Of a stretch of DNA of 64,000 nucleotides, positions 53,625 to 62,157 are shown in pieces. The DNA is taken from NCBI RefSeq assembly GCF_002754245.1, contig NZ_PEEX01000001.1, positions 3,824,001-3,888,000 on the forward strand. The letters are read 5' to 3'. The translations under genes were made by a program, and so were the position numbers. Source of the stretch: Chryseobacterium sp. 52 (GTDB lineage Bacteria; Bacteroidota; Bacteroidia; Flavobacteriales; Weeksellaceae). Numbering within the stretch: position 1 is the stretch's first letter; each line of letters opens with the position of its first letter. The notes below the pieces were generated by a model, which saw only the letters and a program-made list of their open reading frames with translations, had not been told where the DNA came from and did not search any database.

Positions 53625-56042
53625 ATGGCGACAAATAATAGCAGGGATACCATTTATATTCCACTGGAAGATGTAGAAAGCGAACACTGTGCATTAATCG
53701 TAGAAAAAGGACTGACACAGGTAAAAGGTATAGAAACCCACAAAATAGAACTGAACAACCGCAGGGCAGCCATTACGGTCACAGACAATGAAACAGTTGG
53801 CAAAGCGGTAAAGGCAGTCAAAGATTTGGGCTACGGCGTTACCACTGTTAAAAACACCTTCCCTGTTCTGGGCATGACGTGTGCATCTTGTGCAGGCAGT
53901 GCAGAAAGTATTGCCAGGTACGAATCGGGAGTCGTTGAAGCCTCCGTAAACTTTGCAACAGGAAATCTGACTGTAGAGTATCTGCCTAATATGACAGATG
54001 CTTCTCAGCTGCAGAAAGCACTCCAGTCTGTGGGTTACGATTTACTCATTGTAGACGAAACCAAACAGCAGGAGTCTTTAGAGGCCATTCACGCTGAAAA
54101 ATTCAAAAAGTTAAAAAATAAAACCACCTGGGCCGTACTATTGTCATTACCTGTAGTTACCATCGGTATGTTCTTTATGGATATCCCTTATGCTAATGAG
54201 ATCATGTGGTTCTTTTCTACCCCTGTAGTTCTATGGTTGGGCAAAGATTTCTTTACCAATGCATGGAAACAAGCCACACACCGTTCTGCCAATATGGATA
54301 CATTGGTAGCTTTAAGTACGGGTATTGCCTATTTATTTAGTGTATTTAATATGATTTTCCAGGATTTCTGGCATCAGCGTGGTTTACATGCCCATGTTTA
54401 TTTTGAAGCAGCAGCTGTAGTTATTGCCTTCATCCTCTTGGGTAAACTGTTGGAAGAAAAAGCCAAAGGTAATACCTCATCAGCCATTAAAAAACTGATG
54501 GGCTTACAACCTAAAACGGTAATCATCATACAACCCGACGGAAATGAAAAGCAAACAGCCATTGAAAATGTAAACGCAGGAGATGTAATACTGGTAAAAC
54601 CGGGTGAAAAAATTGCTGTGGACGGGATGGTAAAGTCTGGCAGCTCTTATGTAGACGAAAGTATGCTGAGTGGAGAACCCGTTCCTGTATTGAAAACCGA
54701 AAATGAAAAAGTATTTGCAGGGACTATCAACCAAAAGGGAAGTTTCCAGTTTACGGCTGTTAAAGTTGGCAAAGAAACTATGCTTGCCCAAATCATCAAA
54801 ATGGTCCAGGATGCCCAGGGAAGCAAAGCTCCGGTACAGAAACTGGTAGATAAAATCGCAGGGATATTCGTTCCGGTAGTCATTAGTATTGCTATCATCA
54901 CATTCATATTATGGATGGTGCTGGGTGGAAATAATGGCCTGGTTCATGGACTTTTAGCCGCCGTTACGGTATTGGTTATCGCATGTCCATGTGCATTAGG
55001 ATTGGCAACCCCTACCGCCATTATGGTAGGTGTTGGTAAAGGAGCAGAAAAAGGAATTCTGATTAAAGATGCAGAAAGTCTTGAACTCGCTAAGAAAGTA
55101 GATGCCATTGTTCTGGACAAAACAGGAACCATTACAGAAGGAAGACCTCAGGTAACAGGTATTCAGTGGCTGAACAATGAAGATACCACAAAAGAGATCC
55201 TGCTGAGTATTGAAAAACAGTCTGAACATCCATTGGCAGAAGCAGTCGTAAAACATCTGGAAGGGCTCTCAGGGACAACAATATCAATGTTTGAAAGTAT
55301 TACCGGTAAAGGCGCCAGAGCAGATTACCATAATGAGACCTATTTTGTAGGCAATAAAAAGCTGATGGCAGAAAATAATATAGCTATCGCTGATCAGTTG
55401 CAACAACAGGCTGATGAATGGGGCCGGCAATCTAAAACCGTTATCTGGTTTGGAAGCAGCAAACAGGCACTTTCCGTTATCGCTATCTCTGATAAAATTA
55501 AAGAAACATCAGTACAGGCCATTAAAGAAATGCAGAAAATGGGAATTGAACTGTATATGCTTACAGGCGACAATGAAGCAACAGCTAAAGCCATAGCAGA
55601 GCAAACCGGTATTCTGCATTACAAAGCAGAAGTGTTACCACAGCACAAAGCAGACTTCGTCAAAGAGCTTCAACAGCAAGGGAAAATAGTGGCGATGGTA
55701 GGTGACGGAATTAACGACAGTACGGCGCTGGCTACAGCCGATGTGAGTATTGCTATGGGAAAAGGCAGCGATATTGCAATGGATGTAGCAAAAATGACCA
55801 TCATCTCCTCTGATTTAACAAAAATACCACAGGCGATACGTTTATCCAAACAGACAGTAGCTACCATCAAACAAAATCTGTTCTGGGCCTTCATCTATAA
55901 CCTTGTAGGTATCCCGATTGCAGCAGGTATTCTCTATCCTGTCAATGGATTCTTACTTAATCCAATGATTGCCGGAGCTGCAATGGCTTTAAGCAGCGTA
56001 AGTGTAGTAAGTAACAGCTTACGCCTGAAATGGAAAAAATAA
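53625..56042 (+). CDS. copA: Copper-exporting P1B-type ATPase
   Basis: 805 aa. Residues 1-77 look like an HMA fold that has lost its CxxC (it has SEHCALIVEKG instead). A proper HMA domain follows (GMTCASC, C86 and C89). Then come the membrane helices with the ion-path motif CPC (C454-P-C456 in ACPCALGLATPTA), the phosphorylation site DKTG (D498), TGE-type loop (SGEPVPV), SEHPLAEA, TGDN and GDGINDS. CPC together with the GMTCASC domain points to Cu(I)/Ag(I) export across the inner membrane. It is followed 39 nt later by a metal-binding lipoprotein and preceded by an AraC regulator, a typical copper-resistance set. Confidence 0.92.
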   Translation: MATNNSRDTIYIPLEDVESEHCALIVEKGLTQVKGIETHKIELNNRRAAITVTDNETVGKAVKAVKDLGYGVTTVKNTFPVLGMTCASCAGSAESIARYESGVVEASVNFATGNLTVEYLPNMTDASQLQKALQSVGYDLLIVDETKQQESLEAIHAEKFKKLKNKTTWAVLLSLPVVTIGMFFMDIPYANEIMWFFSTPVVLWLGKDFFTNAWKQATHRSANMDTLVALSTGIAYLFSVFNMIFQDFWHQRGLHAHVYFEAAAVVIAFILLGKLLEEKAKGNTSSAIKKLMGLQPKTVIIIQPDGNEKQTAIENVNAGDVILVKPGEKIAVDGMVKSGSSYVDESMLSGEPVPVLKTENEKVFAGTINQKGSFQFTAVKVGKETMLAQIIKMVQDAQGSKAPVQKLVDKIAGIFVPVVISIAIITFILWMVLGGNNGLVHGLLAAVTVLVIACPCALGLATPTAIMVGVGKGAEKGILIKDAESLELAKKVDAIVLDKTGTITEGRPQVTGIQWLNNEDTTKEILLSIEKQSEHPLAEAVVKHLEGLSGTTISMFESITGKGARADYHNETYFVGNKKLMAENNIAIADQLQQQADEWGRQSKTVIWFGSSKQALSVIAISDKIKETSVQAIKEMQKMGIELYMLTGDNEATAKAIAEQTGILHYKAEVLPQHKADFVKELQQQGKIVAMVGDGINDSTALATADVSIAMGKGSDIAMDVAKMTIISSDLTKIPQAIRLSKQTVATIKQNLFWAFIYNLVGIPIAAGILYPVNGFLLNPMIAGAAMALSSVSVVSNSLRLKWKK

Positions 56043-56081
56043 ATTAAGAAAGCAAAATTAAAATACATTAACAGTAATCAA

Positions 56082-56468
56082 ATGGAAATCAATAAATTAA
56101 AAATAACCCTATTCTCTTTACTACTCCTGGTTGCCTACTCCTGTAGCAGTGGTGATAAAAAAGAAAAAAGTGCCCACGAAGCTACTGATGGAGGTATGCA
56201 TCATCACACCGAAGCTATAGAGAAAAAAGAAAGTTCAAAAAAGATAAATAAGTACGAAAATGATCTCGGACAGGCCACTGATAAAAATGGAAAATTCATC
56301 ACAGGATGCCCCTCACATAAGGAAATGATTGGCTCAGAGGGTGACAAGTGTCCTAAGTGCGGTTATATGACCATGCTGCCTATTACATGGTCTCTTGAAG
56401 GCATAGACACCATAAGGGTAAGAAGCCTGCCGGACTATAACCCTCCTGTTGACAAGCTGAAAAAATAA
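56082..56468 (+). CDS. Heavy-metal-binding-domain lipoprotein
   Basis: 128 aa. The signal MEINKLKITLFSLLLLVAYS precedes Cys21, a weak lipobox (AYSC). A His-rich patch follows (GGMHHHTEA, 38-45). The core GCPSHKEMIG then GDKCPKCGYMTML (C76, H79, C90, C93) resembles the HMBD/YHS-like sequence CPMHPxxxG...CPKCGM, which binds Cu or other soft metals in exporters and adaptors. It follows copA by 39 nt and is probably in the same operon, acting as a periplasmic metal sink or chaperone. Confidence 0.82.
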   Translation: MEINKLKITLFSLLLLVAYSCSSGDKKEKSAHEATDGGMHHHTEAIEKKESSKKINKYENDLGQATDKNGKFITGCPSHKEMIGSEGDKCPKCGYMTMLPITWSLEGIDTIRVRSLPDYNPPVDKLKK

Positions 56469-56508
56469 ATGTAATGAAGAAAAAATTGTAGGTTTTCTTT
56501 TATATATT

Positions 56509-56533
56509 GGCGGTCCATCATTTCATGGCCGCC
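56509..56533. other. Imperfect hairpin after the metal-binding lipoprotein
   Basis: GGCGGTCCAT, CATTTC, ATGGCCGCC with one bulge, flanked by TATATA on both sides. It may end copper-operon transcription; there is no clean T-tract. Confidence 0.4.
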
Positions 56534-56644
56534 TTCTATATATTTATTCTGTTTCCGGCTCTTAATTGCCCGAATATTTTGCTGATTGCCCTCCTCTGTT
56601 ATTTCAGAAATCCCCCTCATATAATACAGTTTGGTGATGTTACG

Positions 56645-56911
56645 TTAGAAACCTTCTTTCAATGAATCCTGTAGTTTCCGGTACTGAATACTTACATCTG
56701 CATACATTGTTTTCAACCTGCAGTTTTCTTCATGCAGATCTATGATTGCTTTAAGGATATTCGGTTCCAGATCTTTATATTTCTGTTTTAGCTCAAAAAT
56801 ATTGGTGCCATATACCCCATATTTCCTGAAGAGTTCCAATCCGCTTTTCCCGGAATTATAATCTTTAAGGACATTTAAAATTTCATGCTCCGTACTTTGC
56901 TTGCTTTTCAT
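56645..56911 (-). CDS. IS3-type OrfA-like fragment (orphan transposase subunit)
   Basis: 88 aa from the Met at 56911 (MKSKQSTEHEILNVLKDYNS); an upstream Met adds eight residues. LELFRKYGVYGTNIFELKQK is a transposase helix-turn-helix. It is followed by the leucine-zipper-like ENCRLKTMYADVSIQYRKLQ, very close to the OrfA tail ENxRLKKMYADL of IS3-family elements. No OrfB with a DDE motif follows, and no terminal repeats were found. It is either an IS remnant or a domesticated DNA-binding protein. Confidence 0.65.
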   Translation of the reverse strand: MKSKQSTEHEILNVLKDYNSGKSGLELFRKYGVYGTNIFELKQKYKDLEPNILKAIIDLHEENCRLKTMYADVSIQYRKLQDSLKEGF

Positions 56912-57036
56912 AATGCAGATTTTTATTTCATACAAAGTACCGCAGGATTGGCAGCATTTTCTATACGTTTTTCCCTGTCTGGTTTGTAATTTTTAATGTT
57001 TGGAAAATATTATCATCCTATGATTCATAAAATTTC

Positions 57037-57091
57037 ACAAATCAAACCAGCAATACCATATGACCTCATCATCAACAAAAGCAGACTTTTG
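57037..57091 (+). promoter_or_regulatory. Operator-like 19-bp motif and -7 box upstream of the second regulator
   Basis: ACAAATCAAACCAGCAATA at 57037-57055, exactly 28 nt, then GACTTTTG at 57084-57091 (one mismatch to TAnnTTTG), 38 nt before the start codon. Confidence 0.6.
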
Positions 57092-57129
57092 ACTTCACCA
57101 TATTATGAATACTAAATATTTTTTAACCC

Positions 57130-57717
57130 ATGAAATTATTAATCAAAGGAATGGTATGCAACAGGTGTATTCTTGTTCTATCTCAGGAGTTTCCAAAGCT
57201 CGGCCTGGAAATATCCGAAATCCGCTTAGGTGAGGTTGTTCTGGAAGAAACAGATAAAACCCTCATCAATGAAAAAGCGATCAGAGCCATGCTGAAACAA
57301 AACGGATTCGATCTTTTCTATAATAAAAGTCAAAAAACCATAGATCAGATTAAAGATATTGTTGAAAAAGGTGTTCAGCAACAATTAAATACAGGAAATC
57401 CTGTTAAGTTTTCTGCACTTCTCAGCGATGAATTGCACAAAGACTACGATTCACTAAGTTCCCTCTTCTCATCCTCTGAAGGCTGTACCCTTGAAAAGTT
57501 TATCATTTCAAGAAAAATAGAGAAAGTAAAAGAACTTCTGGTGTATACCGATCAGTCGATGTCAGAAATTGCCTATGCATTAGGCTACAGCAGTCCTGCT
57601 CATCTCTCTAATCAGCTAAAAAAATATACAGGCTTTACCTCTTCATATTATAAACAGATAAGGCTTGATAAGATCACTATTATACAGGAACACTCCTACA
57701 CGAATAAACATTTCTGA
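57130..57717 (+). CDS. AraC-type regulator with N-terminal CxxC segment (RND side)
   Basis: 195 aa, paralogue of the protein at 52974 over its full length. MKLLIKGMVCNRCILVLSQE has C10-N-R-C13 in the same position, IRLGEVVLEE matches IKLGEVNLVK, and the C-terminal AraC part is SDELHKDYDSLSSLFSSSEG with MSEIAYALGYSSPAHLSNQL and KKYTGFTSSYYKQIR. It lies upstream of the RND operon. The shared CxxC suggests that this efflux operon also answers to metal or thiol stress rather than only to drugs. The motif at 57037-57055 upstream suggests auto- or cross-regulation with the copper-side paralogue. Confidence 0.82.
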   Translation: MKLLIKGMVCNRCILVLSQEFPKLGLEISEIRLGEVVLEETDKTLINEKAIRAMLKQNGFDLFYNKSQKTIDQIKDIVEKGVQQQLNTGNPVKFSALLSDELHKDYDSLSSLFSSSEGCTLEKFIISRKIEKVKELLVYTDQSMSEIAYALGYSSPAHLSNQLKKYTGFTSSYYKQIRLDKITIIQEHSYTNKHF

Positions 57718-57759
57718 AAATCCGGCTATATTTCCAGCGAGTAAAATAACTGACCAAAA

Positions 57760-57795
57760 CCCTGTTTTTCTATGAACAGGGCTTTGTCTTTTTAG
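57760..57795 (+). terminator. Terminator of the second regulator gene
   Basis: CCCTGTT (57760-57766) and AACAGGG (57775-57781) form a 7-bp stem, followed by CTTTGTCTTTTTAG. It separates the regulator from the RND operon, which has its own promoter. Confidence 0.7.
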
Positions 57796-57851
57796 GGTTA
57801 ATCTATTCACATGTATTGGCCTAAAAACGCCAATAGGATGAGGTAAATTCC

Positions 57852-57906
57852 ACAAATCTTATCTGTAATTATGTAGAAAGCCCGGCATCATCTGTCGGTA
57901 ATTTTG
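57852..57906 (+). promoter_or_regulatory. Operator-like 19-bp motif and promoter of the RND operon
   Basis: ACAAATCTTATCTGTAATT at 57852-57870, exactly 28 nt, then TAATTTTG at 57899-57906, a perfect TAnnTTTG, 39 nt before the start codon. No TTG -33 box. Confidence 0.65.
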
Positions 57907-57945
57907 ACCGTAAAATTTACTAGTTAGTTCGATTAAAAAAAAGTC

Positions 57946-59010
57946 ATGTTATACAAATACAATACACAAAAATTGGGGATTTTACTTCCCTTGTTGGGCA
58001 TCCTATTGATGGGTTGTGAAAACAAAGCAAAAAAAGCACCGGAAAAAGCAGCTAAGGCAGATGTCAGCAAATTACCGGTAGATATTATCATCGCTCAACA
58101 ACAACAGCTCAATCAGGAGGAAGCAGTTGTAGGAACCATGATGCCTTACCGCGAAGTTTCAATCGTAAGCGAATTACCTCAGAAAATTATTCAGGTAGCT
58201 TTTAAAGATGGCAGTTATGTAGGTGCGGGAGCAGTGCTTTACAAACTGAATGATGCCGATATCAGGTCCCGTTTAAAACAGGTCGGTGCCGAATTGAAAC
58301 TGGCTCAGCTTAATAAAAACAGGTTAAACAATCTGTTAAAGACTGAAACCGTAAGACCACAGGAATATGATGAGGCTCTTATGCGTTTTCAATCCTTGGC
58401 AGCACAGCAGGAGCTGCTTCAGGTAGATCTGGCAAAGACCGTTATCCGGGCACCGTTTTCAGGAAAAATAGGAATTTCAAAAGTACATCTGGGTGCTTAT
58501 GTAGCCCCTGGAGTAGAATTGGTAACAATTCAGGATCAAAGCAGGATCAAAATCAATTTCTCTGTTCCTGAAAAATACCTGCCTTTGATCCGGACTGGAG
58601 GTGACGTACGGTTTACCGCTGAACTGTCCGGACAAGAATATCCGGCAACCATTATCGCAACAGAGCCCGGACTTGATGCCCAGAGCAGAAGTTTGCAGGT
58701 ACAGGCCATTACCCCGAATACCGGTGGAAAATTCCGGGCAGGTCTCTCTGCTAAAGTCTATTTCCATGTTTCCGACAAGGGAGCTACAGGCATCATGGTA
58801 CCTACTGAAGCCCTGGCGCCCGGCGAAAAAGGATATACTGTTTTCGTAATAAAGAACGGCATAGCAAAACCCAAGGCGATATCTATAAGCAACAGGACAG
58901 AAACAGAGGCTGTCATTACATCCGGTATTGCTACAGGAGACAGCATCATTGTCTCCAATATGCTTCGTTTAGGTGACGGTACCCCCGTAAAAGCAGTAGT
59001 GTCCCAATAA
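57946..59010 (+). CDS. RND efflux periplasmic adaptor (MFP) lipoprotein
   Basis: 354 aa. The lipoprotein signal ends LGILLMGCEN (lipobox LMGC, Cys24). The HlyD/AcrA-type order is visible: lipoyl half (VVGTMMPYREVSIVSELPQK), helical hairpin (LRS/LKQVGAELKLAQLNKNR, VRPQEYDEALMRF), second lipoyl half (TVIRAPFSGKIGISKVHLGA), beta barrel (IKINFSVPEKYLPL) and membrane-proximal domain ending TGDSIIVSNMLRLGDGTPV. It bridges the inner-membrane pump and the TolC-like channel encoded next. The pump gene starts 21 nt downstream. Confidence 0.9.
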   Translation: MLYKYNTQKLGILLPLLGILLMGCENKAKKAPEKAAKADVSKLPVDIIIAQQQQLNQEEAVVGTMMPYREVSIVSELPQKIIQVAFKDGSYVGAGAVLYKLNDADIRSRLKQVGAELKLAQLNKNRLNNLLKTETVRPQEYDEALMRFQSLAAQQELLQVDLAKTVIRAPFSGKIGISKVHLGAYVAPGVELVTIQDQSRIKINFSVPEKYLPLIRTGGDVRFTAELSGQEYPATIIATEPGLDAQSRSLQVQAITPNTGGKFRAGLSAKVYFHVSDKGATGIMVPTEALAPGEKGYTVFVIKNGIAKPKAISISNRTETEAVITSGIATGDSIIVSNMLRLGDGTPVKAVVSQ

Positions 59011-59031
59011 TTCATTTCAAATCTTAGTATT

Positions 59032-62000
59032 ATGAGCATATCAGCTTTAAGTATAAAAAAACCGGTTTTAGCCGGTGTATTTTCTCTCCTTATTGTCATT
59101 TTAGGAATTATAGGATGGAAAGAGTTAGGTATACGGGAATTTCCGTTAACAGAACCGCCTGTCATTTCCGTCGTCACGTTCTATCCCGGTGCGAGTCCTG
59201 AAGTCATTGCATCAAAGATTACCAAACCAATGGAAGAATCCATTGCAGAAGCCAACGGAATACGTACTATTTCTTCTGAATCAAGAGAACAGGCAAGTGT
59301 TATTTCAATAGAATTCAACCGTGAAATAGACATTGAGGATGCCCTTAATGATATCCGGGATAAAGTAGCCAAATCCAAAAAGCAGCTTCCTGCCGATGTA
59401 GACCCTCCCATTGTTCAGAAAACATCATCACCCGACAATCTGGTGGCATTTCTTGAAGTGGAAAGTGATACCAAAGACATAAAAGAAGTAAGTCACCTTG
59501 CCTCCACCACCATCAAAGACAGAATTCAATCGATTCCAGGCATCAATAATGTATCCATTGTCGGAGAACATAAATATGCCATGCGCCTTCGGTTTGAACC
59601 TGCAAAACTGGCTGCCTATCAGCTTACTCCTGCAGATATCCGCCAGGCATTAGCCAGAGAGAATATTGATCTGCCTGCAGGCCGGATAGACGGAACCAAC
59701 AGCGAGTTAAGCATCCGTACCATGGGTCGTCTTACTTCGGTAAAAGATTTTGAAGACATGCTTATCAGGCAAGTCGGCAATACGGTAATCCGGTTGAAAG
59801 ATATAGGCTCTGCCGAATTGGGAGAAGTAAACGAACGTACAGCTATCATCAACGAAACCGGGAATCTTAATCGTGTGGGTATTGGTGTTGCTATTCAGAT
59901 ACAACGTGGGGCCAATGCTATTGAAGTAGTAGATGAATTCTATAAGCGTCTGGATCAGCTCCGAAAGGAAATCCCCTCTGAATACCGATTAATCGTAGGC
60001 TTCGATTTTACCCATTCTGTGCGGGAGTCTATCAAAGAGGTAGAAGAAACCCTCTTCATCGCCTTCGGATTAGTGGTATTGATTATTTTCCTGTTTCTCA
60101 GAGACTGGCGATCTACCCTTATTCCAGTGATTGCAATTCCCGTATCCATTCTTTCTGCATTTTTCATCATGTATGTGGCCGATTTTTCTATCAATATACT
60201 GACCCTTTTGGGATTGGTGCTTTCCATAGGGCTTGTGGTAGACGATGCCATTGTTGTCCTTGAAAACATTTATAAAAAAATTGAAGAGGGTATGCCACCC
60301 ATACAGGCTGCCTTTAAAGGCTCTAAAGAGATTTATTTTGCAGTAATTTCTACGACTATTACCCTGGCAGCTGTATTTCTCCCTATTGTTTTCATGGGTG
60401 GAATCAGCGGACAGCTTTTCAAAGAATTTGCCATTGTGGTATCCGGATCGGTACTGGTATCCGCACTGGTTGCCCTTACGCTTACCCCAATGCTAAGTGC
60501 CTATTTTCTGAAGAAAAAAGAACGACCTAACTGGTTTTACCGTGTTACAGAACCATTTTTTGTCCGTTTAAATAATGGATATGCGTTCTTGCTAAAAGCT
60601 TTTATGCGGGTAAGATGGCTGGCCTGGGTTTTTCTGGCAGGGACTACTTCCCTGATTTATTTTGTGGGCGAAAAGCTTCCGTCAGAATTAGCACCTATTG
60701 AAGACCGTTCCAATATGAGCCTCATCGCTGTTGCTCCTGAGGGCGTTTCATTCGACTACATGAAAAAACACATGACCGAAGTTGGGAAATATGTCAACGA
60801 TTCTACCAACGGGCTGTATCAAACCTACTCCATGGTTGCCATTTCATTTATTCCGGCTCCGGCACCTGTAAATGTGGCTGTACAGAGTATCTATCTCAAA
60901 GATCCTAAAGAAAGAAAATCCAGTATTCAGGATCTGTATAACCAATATGGAGCCGCTTCGGGACAATTCAGAGGATTTCTTTTATTTCCCTATCTGCCTC
61001 CAACCATCGGAAGCCGCTATGGAGGAGGTATGCCGATACAGTTTGTGTTACAGTCACAAAATCTTGACAGCCTGACAGCAGTGCTTCCCAAATTCCTGAC
61101 AGCAGCACGCCAAAGCAAAAAACTGCTATTTGTAGATGCAGATCTGAAGATCAATAAACCGGAAGTCAAAATTAATATTGACCGACAAAAAGCAGCATTG
61201 ATGGGTGTATCTATGGAAGAAATAGCTCATACTCTGCAACTTTCTTTCTCCGGACAGCGTTATGGGTATTTCCTGCGCAACGACAGGCAGTACGAAGTGA
61301 TTGGACAGCTAAACCGTGAGAACAGAAATGATAAAAGTGATTTAAGCGCAATTTATGTTCGTTCTGCAACAGGCACTATGATTCCGCTGAACAACCTGAT
61401 CACCACAGAAGAAGCAGTAAGCCCGGCAGCTATTTACCGGTATGATCAATATACATCCGCCACCGTATCTGCAGCAATGGCTCCCGGGGTAAGTCTTGCC
61501 GAAGGGATACAGGAAATCGAAAAGATCAAGAAAGAGGTATTGGGGGAAAACTTTAAAAGTTCATTAGCGGGACAGTCAAGAGATTACACCGAAAGCCAGG
61601 GCAATATCAGCTTTACCCTCATCGTCGCTTTATTGTTTATTTATATGATTTTAGCAGCCCAGTTTGGAAGCTTGCGCGATCCGCTGATCATTATGCTTAC
61701 CGTACCGATGGCAATCACCGGAGCTATTCTCAGTCTGTCATGGTTTGGCCAAAGTTTAAATGTATTTAGCCAGATCGGGATCATTACTCTGGTAGGATTA
61801 ATCACCAAAAACGGTATACTGATCGTTGAATTTGCCAATCACCTGAAAGATACAGGACTTTCAAAATACGAAGCAGCCATACAAGCAGCGGAGCAACGAT
61901 TCCGTCCTATTCTGATGACATCGCTGGCAATGATATTTGGAGTATTACCCATTGCTCTTACGGTCAACAGCCGCCAGTCACTGGGGATTGTAATTGCGGG

Positions 62001-62127
62001 AGGATTGGTGTTTTCCGGAATACTGACCTTGTTTATCATCCCTGCCGTTTATTCCTATCTGTCAAGCAGTAAACTTAAAAAAGTGGTTGTGGAAGAAGAG
62101 ACCGATACTCCGGCAGAGCATCATTAG
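59032..62127 (+). CDS. RND multidrug efflux pump (AcrB-like, HAE-1 type)
   Basis: 1031 aa, the usual length. TM1 is KPVLAGVFSLLIVILGIIGW, followed by a large periplasmic loop (VISVVTFYPGASPEVIASKI, PIVQKTSSPDNLVAFLEVE). The proton-relay motif in TM4 is GLVVDDAIVVLENIYKKIEE with D404-D405, which matches drug-type (HAE-1) pumps rather than heavy-metal (HME) pumps. A duplicated second half ends with QIGIITLVGLITKNGILIVE. It expels drugs or toxic compounds with its adaptor and channel in one operon. The CxxC-AraC regulator upstream hints that the inducing signal may be a metal even though the pump looks drug-type. Confidence 0.93.
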   Translation: MSISALSIKKPVLAGVFSLLIVILGIIGWKELGIREFPLTEPPVISVVTFYPGASPEVIASKITKPMEESIAEANGIRTISSESREQASVISIEFNREIDIEDALNDIRDKVAKSKKQLPADVDPPIVQKTSSPDNLVAFLEVESDTKDIKEVSHLASTTIKDRIQSIPGINNVSIVGEHKYAMRLRFEPAKLAAYQLTPADIRQALARENIDLPAGRIDGTNSELSIRTMGRLTSVKDFEDMLIRQVGNTVIRLKDIGSAELGEVNERTAIINETGNLNRVGIGVAIQIQRGANAIEVVDEFYKRLDQLRKEIPSEYRLIVGFDFTHSVRESIKEVEETLFIAFGLVVLIIFLFLRDWRSTLIPVIAIPVSILSAFFIMYVADFSINILTLLGLVLSIGLVVDDAIVVLENIYKKIEEGMPPIQAAFKGSKEIYFAVISTTITLAAVFLPIVFMGGISGQLFKEFAIVVSGSVLVSALVALTLTPMLSAYFLKKKERPNWFYRVTEPFFVRLNNGYAFLLKAFMRVRWLAWVFLAGTTSLIYFVGEKLPSELAPIEDRSNMSLIAVAPEGVSFDYMKKHMTEVGKYVNDSTNGLYQTYSMVAISFIPAPAPVNVAVQSIYLKDPKERKSSIQDLYNQYGAASGQFRGFLLFPYLPPTIGSRYGGGMPIQFVLQSQNLDSLTAVLPKFLTAARQSKKLLFVDADLKINKPEVKINIDRQKAALMGVSMEEIAHTLQLSFSGQRYGYFLRNDRQYEVIGQLNRENRNDKSDLSAIYVRSATGTMIPLNNLITTEEAVSPAAIYRYDQYTSATVSAAMAPGVSLAEGIQEIEKIKKEVLGENFKSSLAGQSRDYTESQGNISFTLIVALLFIYMILAAQFGSLRDPLIIMLTVPMAITGAILSLSWFGQSLNVFSQIGIITLVGLITKNGILIVEFANHLKDTGLSKYEAAIQAAEQRFRPILMTSLAMIFGVLPIALTVNSRQSLGIVIAGGLVFSGILTLFIIPAVYSYLSSSKLKKVVVEEETDTPAEHH

Positions 62128-62157
62128 AATTATGATTCAAATTTCAAAGAAGATAAA

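Noticed and set aside
56435..56620. Reverse-strand frame after the OrfA-like gene, considered as OrfB remnant
   Set aside because: The translation has no DDE-type or HTH_21-like motif and overlaps the copper lipoprotein end and a hairpin.
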